From positions 208,684-272,683 of the forward strand of contig QAOA01008060.1 in assembly GCA_003255065.1 (NCBI GenBank): a stretch of 64,000 nucleotides of DNA. Direction: 5' to 3'. The notes beneath the pieces were generated by a model. The model was not told the DNA's origin. It was given only the letters and a program-made list of their open reading frames with translations, and did no database searches. Positions 13,826-25,147 of the stretch are shown here, in pieces; position 1 is the stretch's first letter; each line of letters opens with the position of its first letter. The position numbers were made by a program, and so were the translations under genes. Source of the stretch: Cercis canadensis (taxonomy: Eukaryota; Streptophyta; Magnoliopsida; Fabales; Fabaceae).

Positions 13826-16800
13826 GGGACCCTGTTTCGGTTCATCCCATTTTCTGACTCGGATATTTTCCTGTTGAATCACTGTTTCTGAAACGGGACA
13901 GTTTCCTGGTGAGTCACTATATCTGGTCTGAGACCCTGTTTCGGTTCATCCCTGTTTCTGAGTCAGATATTATTCTTATTTTTCCCTGTATCTGTGACGG
14001 GAGAGTTTCCTGGTGAGTCACTACATCTGGTCCAGGACCCTGCTTCGGTTCATCCTCATTTCTCACTCGGATATTTTTCTCGTATTCTCCTGTATCTGGG
14101 ACTGGACAGTTTCCTGGAGAGTCACTATACTTGGTTTGAGAACCTGTTTGGGTTCATCCCTCTTTCTGACTCAGTTATTTTTCTTGTGTTGTCCTGTATC
14201 TGGGATGGGACAGTTCCGTGTATGTCATTACATCTGGTCTGAGACCCTATTTCGGTTCATCCCTGTTTCTGACTCGGTTATTTTTCTTGTGTTTCCCTTC
14301 ATCTAAGACTGGAATGTTTCCTGGTGAGTCACTATATCTGGACCAGGACGCTGTTTCGATTCATCCCTGTTTCTGACTCGGATATTTTTCTATTTTGGAC
14401 TGGATAGTTTCCTAGTGAGTCACTATATCTGGACCGGAACCCTGTTTCGGTTCATCCCTGTTTCTGAGTCGGATATTTTTCTCGTGTTTCCCTGTATCTA
14501 GGACTAGACAGTTTCCTGGTGAGTCACTACATCTGGTCTAGGACCCTGTTTCGGTTCATCCTTTTTTCTGACTCGGATATTTTTCTCGTGTTTCCCTGTA
14601 TCTGGGACTGGACAGTTTCCTGGTGAGTCACTATACCTGGTCTGAGAACATGTTTGGGTTCATCCGTATTTCTGACTCATATATTTTTCTTGTGTTTCCC
14701 TGTATCTGGGACGGGACAGTTTCCTTTTATGTCATTACATCTGGTCTGAGACCGTATTTCGGTTCATCCCTGTTTCTGACTCGGTTATTTTTATTTTGTT
14801 TCCCTTTATCTAGGACTAGAATGTTTCCTGGTGAGTCACTATATTTGGACCCGGACCCTGTTTCGGTTCATCCCTGTTTCTGACTCTTGTATTTTTCTCG
14901 TGTTTCCCTGTATCTGGGACTGGACAGTTTCCAAGTGAGTCACTATATCTGGACCGGGACCTTGTTTCGGTTCATCCCTGTTTCTAACTCTGATATTTTT
15001 CTCGGGTTTCCCTTTATCTGGGACTGGACAGTTTCCTGGTGAGTCACTACATCTGGTCCAGGAACCTGTGTCAGATCATCCCTGTTTCTGACTCTGATAT
15101 TTTTCTCGTGTTTCCCTATATCTAGGAATGGAAAACATCTGGTCCAGGATCCTGTTTCGGTTCATCCCTGTTTTTGACTCGAATATTTTTCTCGTGTTTC
15201 CCTGTATCTGAGACTGGACAGTTTCCTGGTGAGTCACTATACATGGTCTGAGAACATGTTTGGGTTCATCCCTATTGCTGACTCAGATATTTTTCTTGTG
15301 TTTCCCTGTATCTGGGACGGGACAGTTACCTTGTATGTCATTACATCTGGCCTGAGACCCTATTTCGATTCATCCCTATTTCTGACTCGGTTATTTTTCA
15401 TGTGTTTCCCTTTATCTAGAATTGAAATGTTTCCTGGTGAGTCACTATATTTGGACCAGGACCCTGTTTCGGTTCATCCCTGTTTCTGACTCGGATATTT
15501 TTCTCGTGTTTCCCTGTATCTAGGACTGGACAGTTTCCTGGAGAGTCACTACATCTGGTCCAGGACCCTGTTTCGGTCCATCCCTGTTTCTGACTCGGAT
15601 ATTTTTCTCGAGTTTCCCTGTATCTGGGACTGGACAGTTTCCTGGTGAGTCACTATACTTGGTCTGAGAACCTGTTTGGGTTCATACCTGTTTCTGAATC
15701 AGATATTTTTCTTGTGTTTCCCAGTATCTGGGACGGGACAGTTTCCTTGTGAGTCATTATATCTGCTCTGAGACATTGTTTCGGTTCGTCCCTGTTTCTA
15801 ACTCGGTCATTTTTCTTGTGTTTCCCTTTATCTAGGACTGGAATGTTTCCTGGTGAGTCACTATATCTGGACGGGACCCTATATCGATTCATCCCTGTTT
15901 CTGACTCGGGTATTTTTCTTGTGTTTCCCTGTATCTGGGACTGGACAGTTTCCTAGTTTGTCACTATATCTGGACCAGAACCCTGTTTCGGTTGATACCT
16001 GTTTCATCGGTTCATCCCTGTTTCTAACTTTGATATTTTTCTCAGGTTTCCCATTATCTGGGACTGGACAGTTTCCTAGTGAATCACTACATCTGGTCCA
16101 GGACCCTGTTTTAGTTCATCCCTGTTTCTGACTCTGATATATTTCTCGTGTTTCCCTATATCTAGGAATGGAAAGTTTCCAGGTGAGTCACTATATCTGG
16201 TCTGAGACCCTGTTTCGGTTCATCCCTGTTTCTGACTCGGATATTTTTCTCGTTTTTCCCTGTATCTGGGACTGCACAGTTTCCTGGTGAGTCACTATAT
16301 CTGGATCGGGACCCTGTTTCGGTTCATCCCTGTTACTGACTTAGATATTTTTCTTGTGGGTCACTGTTTCTGGAACGGGACAGTTTCCTGGTGAGTTACG
16401 ATATCTGGTCTGAGACCCTGTTTCGGTTAATCCCTGTTTCTGACTCGGTTAATTTTCTTGTGTTTCCCTGCATCTAGGACTGGAATGTTTCCTGGTGAGG
16501 CACTACATCTTGTCCAGGACCCTGTTTCGGCTCATCCCTGTTTCTGACTCGGATATTTTTCTCGTGTTTCCCTGTGTCTGGGACAGGACAGTTTCCTGCT
16601 GACTCACTATATCTAGTCTGAGACCCTGTTTCGGTTAATCCCTGTTTCTGACTCGGTTATTTTTCTTGTGTTTCCCTGTATCTGGGACGGGACAGTTTCC
16701 TGGTGAGTCACTATATCTGGACCGGGATCCTGTTTCGGTTCATCCCTGTTATTGACTCAAATATTTTTCTGGTGAATCACTGTTTCTGGGACAAGACAGT

Positions 16801-18100
16801 TTCCTGGTGAGTCACTATATCTGGACCGGGACCCTGTTTCGGTTCATCCTTGTTTCTGACTCAGATATTTTTCTCGTGTTTCCTTGTATCTGAGAATGGA
16901 GAGTTTCCTGGTCAGTCACTATATCTTGTCTGAGACCCTGTTTCGGTTCATCCCTGTTTCTGAGTCGGATATTTTTCTTGTGTTTCCCTTTATCTAGGAT
17001 TGGAATGTTTCCTGTTGAGTCACTATATCTGGACCGGGACCCTGTTTCGGTTCATCCCTATTTCTGACTCAAATATTTTTCTCGTGTTTCCCTGTATCTA
17101 GGACTGGACAGTTTCCTGGTGAGTCACTATATATGGTCTGAGACCCTGTTTCGGTTCATCCCTGTTTCTGACTCGGATATTTTTCTTGTTTTTCCCTGTA
17201 TCTGTGACGGGACAATTTCCTGGTAAGCCACTACATCTGGTCCAGGACCCTGTTTCGGCTCATCCCTGTTACTGACTAAGATATTTTTCTTATCAATAAC
17301 TGTTTCTGGGATGGGACAGTTTCCTGTTGAGTCGCTATATCTGGTCTGAGACCCTGTTTCGGTTCATCCTTGTTTCTGACTCGGTTATTTTTTTTGTGTT
17401 TCCCTGTATCTGGGACCGGACAATTTCCTAGTGAGTCAGTATATCTGTTTCGGGACCCTGTTTCGGTTCATCCCTTTTTCTGACTCGGATATTTTTCTGG
17501 TGAATCACTGTTTCTGGAATGGGACAGTTTCCTGGTGAGTCACTATATTTGGTCTGAGACCCTGTTTCGGTTCATCCCTGTTTCTAAGTCAGATATTTTT
17601 CTTGCTTTTCCCTGTATCTGTGACGGGACAGTTTCCTGGTGAGTCACTACATCTGGTCCAGGACCCTGTTTCGGTTCATCCCTGTTTCTGACTCGGATAT
17701 TTTTCTCGTGTTTCCCTGTATCTGGGATTGGACAGTTTCCTGGAGAGTCACTATACCTGGTATGAGAACCTGTTTGGGTTCATCCCTATTTCTGACTCAG
17801 ATATTTTTCTTGTGTTTCCCTGTATCTGGGACGGGACAATTTCCTTGTATGTCTTTACATCTTGTTTGAGACCCTATTTTGGTTTATCCCTGTTTCTGAC
17901 TCGGTTATTTTTCTTGTGTTTCCCTTTATCTAGGAGTGGAATGTTTCCTGGTGAGTCACTATATCTGGACCAGGACCCTGTTTCGGTTCATCCCAGTTTC
18001 TGACTTGGATATTTTTCTCGTGTTTCCCTGTTTCTGGGACTGGACTGTTTCCTAGTGAGTCACTATATCTGCACCGGGACCCTGTTTCGGTTCATCCCTG

Positions 18101-20559
18101 TCTTGCACACCAATCCAACTCACCGAGAACTACTTTTTAGTGCGTCGCTCCAATAACTGGTTGTGGGCTTTCTTGCGAACACTTTATCTGCCCCGAAGAC
18201 TGCTCTCGCGCTCGTCACTCCTTCACCCCGTGGGATTGTTTTTCATCTGCGTCACTCTTCTCACTGGTGGATTCCTTTCTTGCAAGTCGAGTACTCCATC
18301 TCTCCCGAGGACTGCTTTCTTGCGTGTCACACAATCTCCTCCTAGCACTGCTTTCTGGCTCATCACTTCATCTTGCTAGTTGGTTGCTTTCTTGCGCTTC
18401 ACTCCATCTCCCCCCGACAACTACTTCCATTCGTATCACTTCACTCGTTGGTGAGTTGCTTTCTTGTGCGTCAATCTTTCTCCAAAGAGGACTGATCTCT
18501 TACGCGTCATGTCACTCGCTTGTGGATTGGTTTCTTGTGCGTCATTCTATCTCGCCCGAGGACTGTTTTCTAGTATATGACACTCTGTGTGCCAGTTTCT
18601 TGCACATCACTTCATCTCACCTAGGAATTGCTTTCTCGTGCGACATTGACAGACTAGTTTCTTGTGCGTGATGTGTCACTCGAGGACTGCTTTCTTGCAC
18701 CTCACTCCACTCGTTTGTTAATCGGTTTTCTTACGCGTCACTCTATCTCCCCCGAGAATTGCTCTCTCCAGAGCGTCAATCTTTTCTTCTTCCCCGAGGA
18801 TTGCTTTCTTGCGCGTCACACCACTCGCTTTTAGATTGCTTTCTTACGCGTCACTCCATCTCCCCCAAGGACTGCTGCTGCTGTCTTGTGTGTCACTCAA
18901 TTCGCTTGTAGAATAGTTTCTTACGCATGACTCCATCTCCCCTGAGAAGTGCTTTCCTGCCGCGTCAATCCATCTCCCTCGAGGACTACTTTCTAGTGCG
19001 TCGCTTCAATAACTGGTGGTCGTCTTTCTTGCACAACACTCCATCTGCCTCGAAGACTGCTCCCGCGCTTGTCACTCCTNGCTTGTAGAATAGTTTCTTA
19101 CGCATGACTCCATCTCCCTTGAGAAGTGCTTTCCTGCCGCGTCAATCCATCTCCCTCGAGGACTACTTTCTAGTGCGTCGCTTCAATAACTGGTGGTCGT
19201 CTTTCTTGCACAACACTCCATCTGCCTCGAAGACTGCTCCCGCGCTTGTCACTCCTTCACCCCGTGGGATTGCTTTTCATCTGTGTCACTCTTCTCACCG
19301 GTGGATTCCTTTCTTGCAAGTCGAGTACTCCATCTCTCCCGAGGACTACTTTCTTGCATGTCACACAATCTCCTCCTAGCATTGCTTTTTGGCTCATCAC
19401 ACCATCTTGCTGGTTGGTTGCTTTCTTGCTCTTCACTCCATCTCCCCCCGACAACTACTTCCTTTCGCATCACTTTACTCGCTGGTGAGTTGCTTTCTTG
19501 CGCGTCAATCTTTTTCCCCGGACGACTGCTTTCTTGCGCCTCATCCTACTCGCTTATGGATTGGTTTGTTGCGTGTCACTCCATCTCACCCGAGGATTGC
19601 TTTCTCGTATATGACACTCCGTGTGCCGGTTTCTTGCACGTCACTCCATCTCCCCCAGAATTGCTTTCTCGTGCGACATCGACGGACTTGTTTCTTGTGC
19701 GTGACATGTCGCTCGAGGACTGCTTTCTTGCGCCTCACTCCACTCGTTTGTTAACCAGTTTTCTTGCGCGTCACTCTATCTCCACTGAGAATTGCTTTCT
19801 CCTTAGCGTTAAGCTTTTCTTCTTCCCCGAGGATTGCTTTCTTGCGCATCACGCCACTCGCTTTTAGATTGCTTTCTTGCTCGTCACTCCATCTCCCCCG
19901 AGGAGTTCGTTCCTGTATTACACACTCTCTGTTCACTGGTCGATTGCTTTCTTTCTTGCACGTCACTCCATCTCCCCCAAGGACTGATGCTGCTGTCTTG
20001 TGTGTCTTTCTACTCGCTTGTAGAATGGTTTCTTGCGCGTGACTCCATCTCCCCTGAGAAGTGCTTTCCTGCCGCGTCAATCCATCGCCCCCGAGAATTG
20101 CTTTCTTGCACACCAATCCATCTCCCCCGAGGACTACTTTCTAGTGCGTCGCTCCAATAACTGGTGGTGGGCTTTCTTGCGCAGCACTCCATCTGCCCCT
20201 AAGACTGCTCCCGAGCTCGTCACTCCTTCACCCCGTGGGATTGCTTTTCATCTGCGTCACTCTTCTCACCGGTGGATTCCTTTCTTGCAAGTCGAGTACT
20301 CCATCTCTCCCGAGGACTGCTTTCTTGCGTGTCACACAATCTCCTCCTAGCACTACTTTCTGGCTCATCACTCCATCTTGCTGGTTGGTTGCTTTCTTGC
20401 GCTTCACTCCATCTCCCACCGACAACTACTTCTTTCGCATCACTTCACTCGTTGGTGAGTTGCTTTCTTGTGCGTCAATCTTTCTCTTAGGAGGACTGCT
20501 TTCTTACGCGTCATGCCACTCGCTTGTGGATTGGTTTCTTACGCATCACTCCATCTCGC
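18101..20559. repeat. Satellite 2: degenerate 35-36-bp tandem repeat
   Basis: Abutting satellite 1 without a spacer is a different array. Its unit is about 35-36 bp, of the form gctttcttgcgcgtcactcc followed by atctcccccgagga or a cactcgcttgtgg-type half; consecutive units begin at 19833, 19868 and about 19904. A longer period is also present: the marker cgtcgctccaataactgg, or its close variant, occurs at 18143, 18999, 19176 and 20157. That gives a long unit of about 0.86-0.98 kb once the copy at the N join is set aside. Element D ends the array at 20559. The open frames here are repeat artefacts. Confidence 0.93.
18904..19256. repeat. 176-bp duplicate flanking a single N (19080), probable assembly artefact
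   Basis: 18904-19079 and 19081-19256 are the same 176 bp apart from a c/t difference that I can see, with one N exactly between them. This is what two overlapping contig ends look like when placed side by side. The true satellite is probably 177 bp shorter here. Confidence 0.85.
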
Positions 20560-21977
20560 TGATGAAGACACTTTTTATACAATAGTTATCCCTTATATTT
20601 AGTCTTTTAAACCTCTTTTGAGCTGAATTGAATAGGCTTCTGCCACATTTCAAGAGTTTGGATCCAATTGAACTTAAATGCATTTTTCAGCAATACTGGG
20701 CATTTTATGCTATCTCTGTGTTTCATTCATATCTTTAGTTCTGAATGTCTAAAAATTTTGAGTGATACCTGGTAGGAAAGCTGAGAGAATTATCTACAAC
20801 TTTTATTCAGGGCTCCAAAGCCAATTCGGACGTCCAGAAGGTCATATGCAGCCTGGAATCTAGAGAAGAGATGCCGTCGTAGGATCCTGACCCGCATGCA
20901 GTGTTTGGACCATAACTTGAGATTTATGTGTCGTATGGACTTGAAACGGGTGCCATTGGAAAGCTAACAGACAGAGCTTCAATTATTATGAAGACCGATT
21001 CACCAGATTGTATATGTTAGATTGTCTTATTTGCTGTCGAATTTGGCTGATGGTCCAGAAACCTGTTGGCACTTAAATGGGCCTAACTTCTTCATGACAA
21101 GTCCAAATGAGCCCAATGAAAGCTAAGGTCCACGGTAATAAGTGTGCCCTAAGGGCAATTTGGGTGTGCATGTATTTTTGGAGGTCTATATGTTCAGAAG
21201 GGGGCAGCCAAAATTCAGAATAAGGCATTAGGATATTTTAGACAGCTTTTCAAGTTTCCTTAGTCTTTAAGTTTTCTCTCTAGATATTTTGTAAGAACTT
21301 GGCTTCTATTATTCATGGAGGGCTAAATCATCAAATCAATCCAGGTTTTGGCTGTTCTGATTATTGATTCTGAGATTATGCTTTGATTGCTATTCATTCA
21401 ATGATTAATCTACTTCTTTGCTTCCTCTGAATTATTCTTTTTGAATTGTTTAAATTCGGATTTGGATCTTCATGTGTTGATTGCTTAATTGCATGTGATA
21501 AAAGAGGAACTTAAAGGTTAATTAATGTTTCTAAGCTTTTGGACAGATTAATTACCTTGACTGGATCATGGACTTAGGTAAAACTGGATTTGAATGAGTA
21601 CTTAATTCATCTAATCTTAGTTGACCCGAATTGTGGTTTCTTAACCAGTGGATATCCATAGAGGACTGAGAGGCTTCTTGATGTTTTCTAAGGCCAAGAA
21701 CAAGGTTTAATAATTGAATGGATTCCTTGAAATCAATGATGGATTAAAATCAGAATCAGTTGGACTTGGATTGGTTGTTTTCCCTAAAGTTTACCACTTA
21801 CAATTAATTTCTATTAAACACTTGAACAAAACAAATCCCCCTGTTTATATGTTTCTTAATATGATTCATTACTCAAAATAATCCTTTGGTTCGACTTAGG
21901 GCTGCCTTATGCTACAAGTAGCCTAGGTAAACCAACCTTAAACTTTCACTAATTTGAGGAGCCTTAGCAGCTCATCA
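20560..21977 (+). repeat. 5' LTR of element D (about 1.42 kb)
   Basis: It begins TGATGAAGACAC directly after the satellite and ends gcagctcatCA five bases before the primer site. The first 50 bases align in pattern with the start of the E LTR: both have TGAT, then a TTTTATAC core, then TTAGTCTTTTA. That homology supports the left boundary. A target-site copy, ctcgc at 20555-20559, is predicted but its partner is outside the window. Confidence 0.82.
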
Positions 21978-21982
21978 AATTT

Positions 21983-22001
21983 TGGCGCCGTTGCCGGGGA
22001 T
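21983..22001 (+). other. Primer binding site of D, complementary to tRNA-Asp
   Basis: tggcgccgttgccggggat is complementary to the conserved 3' end of plant tRNA-Asp including CCA. It lies five bases after the LTR end. Priming by tRNA-Asp is usual for Athila-type elements. Confidence 0.88.
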
Positions 22002-22580
22002 TATTCTAGTTTTGAATCAATATTATTAGTAGTAAAACTAACTTTTAACTTCCCCCTGATTCACCCTGCTTGTTTGTGTTTGTGTTTGTGTTCTTTTTAC
22101 GGTTTAGGCCATTTTTCTTTTGTCATTGAGTGAATTCTGGCCAATTGGATCATTTCCCCTTTGTTTTCCCTTCAGTTTGGTTTGATTTAGTGATTTCTGC
22201 GTGTACTATTCCGGCCAAATTTTTTTGCTCCGATTGAGCTTAAACTTGGTCAGTTGAAGGAAAAGGGGCCAAAAATAAATAGTCATAGCCTATAGCTTTG
22301 AGATCTGCCTTTTTAAGCCAAATTCCACTGTTTTGACCACTTTTCCATTTTTTAAATATTTTTTATTTGATTTTTGAGTTCCATTTTCATCCACCTTTCA
22401 TGCTGTGGTGGTATAAAAATTTTAAAAATGTTTAGGTACCTTTTCTAGTGCTATTTTGGTGTGTTTTTGCCTTTGTTTTGTGCTTTTGGTGTGTTTCTAT
22501 TTTAGTCAAATTCTGTCATTTTTCTGTGTTTTTGTGTATTGTGGTGTGTTTAGGCATTTAGCCACTGATATGCATGGTGT
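22002..22580 (+). other. 5' untranslated leader of element D
   Basis: T-rich, non-coding sequence between the primer site and gag. It contains many tgtgtttttg/tttggtgtg runs and no other feature I can recognise. It is homologous in position to 60269-61152 of element E. Confidence 0.7.
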
Positions 22581-22915
22581 ATGACTAGGTCTTCTCCTTT
22601 TGAATTACTTGAAGTAGACCCTGAATTGGAGAGAACCTTGCATACACTTGTTAGAGCACATAGAGCAGCTGATAATCTAGAACCGACCATGGCTGAAAAT
22701 AGAACTCCTGTTGTTATTCCTGTTGCTGACCTTGTTGATAATACTAATAGAGCTGATAATGCTAATAGGGCTGGAAATAATAACAATAATAATCACATGC
22801 AAGTTAGAGATAGAACTCTTAAGGAATTGGCTACCCCTGATGTTGCTTATCAACCTTTAGGGATCCAATATCCTGAAATTGATACTGCTTTTGAATTGAA
22901 ATCTGGATTGATACC
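22581..22915 (+). pseudogene. gag: D gag, N-terminal fragment (split by element A)
   Basis: The frame opens MTRSSPFELLEVDPELERTL and parallels the start of E gag (MTRSSQFELLEGDSEIERTL). Shared blocks are RTLKELA, YQPL.IQYP and FELKSGLI. It contains a low-complexity N/A-rich stretch (about residues 50-72). The gag frame is cut after residue ~111 at the TSD atacc, where element A begins; the apparent C-terminus beyond that point is translated A LTR. Gag would form the nucleocapsid shell in the cytoplasm. The next part of the same protein is at 45958. Confidence 0.88.
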
Positions 22916-23775
22916 TGATAAGGATCCACTTGAAGGAATCAAGCCAAATCCAATCCAAATTAGCCAAGGATCCCAAGTAAGGTCAAGTAATAGAAAATCA
23001 ATAAAAGATGAATGGAATTAGGTGAAAACCTTTGATTATCAAATTAGGCAACCTAGTTTCAGCAAAGCTTAACTAACCCTCCTTAATCCGAATAATCAAC
23101 AATCAACATGAACAAGATGGAGAAGTGAATAAACCGCCACACTCTAGATTGGGGAAAGGGGAGAGTGATAAGGTTTAGGTCCGCCATGCTAGGAATCCAC
23201 CTAGATGGCTTAAGCTCTCCATGGAGAGAACAAGAGAGAAACTCTCAATTCAATTATCAAATTCTTAATTCTGATTACTAAAGACAAAGGCTTTAGCTCC
23301 TTAAATAGTTTAGGAGAAAAACTAATAAGTCTTAAAACAAAATGCTCTAAAAGCAAAATACAACTCGGAATAGTCACTAGTGTGACACGGCCGTGTTCTT
23401 CAAGATCCTGCCCGTGTTCTTCCTCCAGAGACGAAATAGGCCTCGGGTGACTTGACACAGCTTCAACACGCCCGTGTTCTATTCTCATCTTGCCCATGTT
23501 CGACTTCTAGTAACTCAGTCGCCTCTGCTTCTGCTACACGGCTAAGACACGGCTTGGTTTCAATGGGGACACGGCCGTGTGCTTCAATCTGGGCAGAAAC
23601 ACAAGTGATCCACTTCTCATGGTTTGGCTCGCTGCTCTCTGAAGCTAAGCCATTTTCCTTGCATGCTTGTCTCATCAACGCTCCCACATGTAATTGGAGA
23701 TGCTTTGCCCTAGACCTAGTCAAAGGTCCAACCAACTCCTTCTTGGACTCGGCTATGTCTCCTTGATCCTCATCA
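22916..23775 (-). repeat. 3' LTR of element A (860 bp)
   Basis: On the + strand it starts TGATAAGGATCC and ends ATCCTCATCA; on the minus strand it starts TGATGAGGATCAAGG. It matches the split 5' LTR (30571-30828 plus 45355-45952) and the solo LTR 46477-47309. The U3 part encodes the tail of the polyprotein (see 23463-24248). It contains palindromes acacggccgtgt at 23385-23396 and 23569-23580. Confidence 0.9.
23299..23308 (-). promoter_or_regulatory. TATA-like element in the A 3' LTR
   Basis: Minus-strand ctatttaagg in the middle of the LTR, at the same place as ctatataagg in the B LTR and ctatttaagg at 46944 in the solo LTR. The position is suitable for the U3/R promoter. The assignment rests on motif and position only. 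Confidence 0.4.
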
Positions 23776-24248
23776 ATCCCTCCCTCTTCAAAAGGATTTG
23801 ACCTCAAATCCGAGGTACCTACATCAAGAAAAGGAGACAAGTCAGCCATATTAAAAGTAGAGTGAATAGAAGGACTACCTGGAAGTTCTATCTTGTAAGC
23901 ATTGTCACCAAGTCTTTGCAAGACTTTAAAAAGACCATTGCCTCTTGGTAAGAGCTTAGATTTCCTTTGTGTAGGAAACCTCTCCTTACGCATATGAACC
24001 CAAACCATGTCACCGGGTTGAAAAATCATTTTCTTTCGGTTGCGATTAACCCTAGATGCATAAGTCTCATTCGTCTTTTCAATCTGTGCTTTAACCTTAG
24101 CATGCAAATGTCTAAGATATTCAGCCCTCTTTTTCCCATCTAAATGAACTCTTTGATACATGGGTAAAGCAAGCAAGTCAAGAGGAGTCAAAGGATTAAA
24201 ACCATAAGCATATTCAAAAGGAGACACTCGAGTGGTAGTGTGAATAGC
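23463..24248 (-). pseudogene. pol: A pol C-terminus: end of integrase plus tail running into the LTR
   Basis: This continues the integrase interrupted by the solo LTR: AIHTTTRVSPFEYAYGF, then a basic stretch with GDMVWVHMRKERFP, then FNMADLSPFLDVGTSDLRSN. The frame passes through the PPT (EEGGI is encoded by gagggaggga) into the LTR as GPLTRSRAKHL and ends with a cysteine- and EHGR-rich tail. I see no clear chromodomain. The tail is shared with B, C and the solo LTRs, so it is a family feature. The upstream part of any frame read from 24404 is solo-LTR sequence, not protein. Confidence 0.82.
23776..23790 (-). other. Polypurine tract of element A
   Basis: Minus-strand gaagagggagggatt lies directly against the 3' LTR start and inside the coding frame. 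It should prime plus-strand DNA synthesis. Confidence 0.8.
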
Positions 24249-25147
24249 TGATGCGATCCAAGGTAGCAAATGGGGATCAAGGAAGCCTCCACACATTGAA
24301 GTTCCAACCATAGTCAAGGCTAAGAAGGAAGACATGTTTTTGGAGGGCATCAAGACAGGCCAAGATGAGCACACGGCCGTGCCATGCAGGCTGAGAGGCA
24401 ACACGGGCGTGTCAATTGCCGTGTCCAGTCAACAGAGATGCTGGGTTGGGAACACGGCTTGGAGAATGAGGAACACGGGCAGTGTCATGGCAACACGGGT
24501 TGAGCACGGGCGTGTTCACAATGTCGTGTCATGCTTTTGAAGAGTTAATTGTCTCTAGGACCTTTATTTTGGTTATTTGTAATTAAATGCCTTGCTGAAT
24601 ACATTCTCTAGTGCCTATTTTCTGTCTAAGCTAACTAGGGCTTATGTTAGATAGTTTTAAGGCTTGTTTAATTAGGGCTGGAGGTTTTGGGTCATGTTTG
24701 GGTTGGATATCCACCCAACACACAAAACTGCCCCATATCACACTACTAAAAGGAGCTGAAGCCTTTGTCTTCAAAAGAATTAACAATTTGATAATTGAAA
24801 TTGAGAGTTTAACTTCTCTTTTCTCTCTATGGAGAGCTTGGAACCAGCTAGGCTGAAGCTAGCTTGGTCTCCTGAATCTTATCACTCCCTTTCTTCTTCT
24901 TGAATCTAGAGTGTGGCGATTCCTTCATTCTTCATCATTGAACACATTGGTTCTTGACTTATCATAGTGTTTGGGAGGTTTAGCTTGTTAAGCTGAGTTG
25001 CCCATCCCTTGATTTCAAGGGTCTTCACCTTAATTCCATTCACTTTTATCTTGTTTTGATTGAACTCCTGCTAATCTATTTGGGATCCTTGGTCTTACAT
25101 GGTGTTAAGTTGATTGGATTGTCCTAAGTCTCTAGGAAATCGCATCA
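24249..25147 (+). mobile_element. Solo LTR inserted in the A integrase (899 bp), mosaic LTR
   Basis: Starts TGATGCGATCC and ends GGAAATCGCATCA, the same termini as the B LTR but in + orientation. The flanks atagc (24244-24248) and acagc (25148-25152) are a TSD with one mismatch, and removing it rejoins the integrase sequence. The two ends match the B LTR, but the middle (about 24300-24700) matches the C LTR, for example the ttaattgtctctaggacct and gggctggaggttttggg blocks. No internal region remains, so it is a product of LTR-LTR recombination. Confidence 0.88.

Larger units (their letters stand above)
1..18100. repeat. Satellite 1: 104-bp tandem repeat array
   Basis: Head-to-tail copies of a 104-bp monomer fill the first 18.1 kb, all in one orientation. 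Each unit begins near gtttcggttcatccctgttt and ends near ggaccgggaccct; for example, unit starts at 648 and 752 are exactly 104 apart. Monomers fall into at least two types, one with gtgtttccctgtatctggga in the middle and one with gtgaatcactgtttctggga. The array starts before the window and stops abruptly at satellite 2. Because 104 is not a multiple of 3, three units make a 104-codon cycle, which yields long but meaningless open frames. No gene is present. A centromeric or pericentromeric role is plausible but not shown. Confidence 0.97.

Noticed and set aside
180..18003. Dozens of open frames of 60-117 codons in the satellite 1 region, e.g. 8193-8543 and 11511-11864
   Set aside because: They are the same 104-bp repeat read in rotating frames (three units = 104 codons) on either strand; no start context, conservation or domain supports a gene.
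1..20559. CRISPR array
   Set aside because: Repeats are contiguous without unique spacers, and the content is plant nuclear.
18140..20585. Overlapping frames in satellite 2, e.g. 19193-19867 (224 codons)
   Set aside because: Translated 35-36-bp repeats (CFLA/SISPED-like periodic peptides), open in several frames at once; one crosses an N-flanked duplicate.
21983..22001. tRNA genes at the tRNA-like sequences (21983, 61153, 30557, 38668, 44504)
   Set aside because: Only 12-19 bases complementary to tRNA 3' ends, placed at LTR ends; these are primer binding sites, not tRNA genes.
24334..24856. Small + strand frames at 24334-24540 and 24644-24856
   Set aside because: They lie inside the solo LTR and are made of its palindrome-rich and AT-rich sequence.
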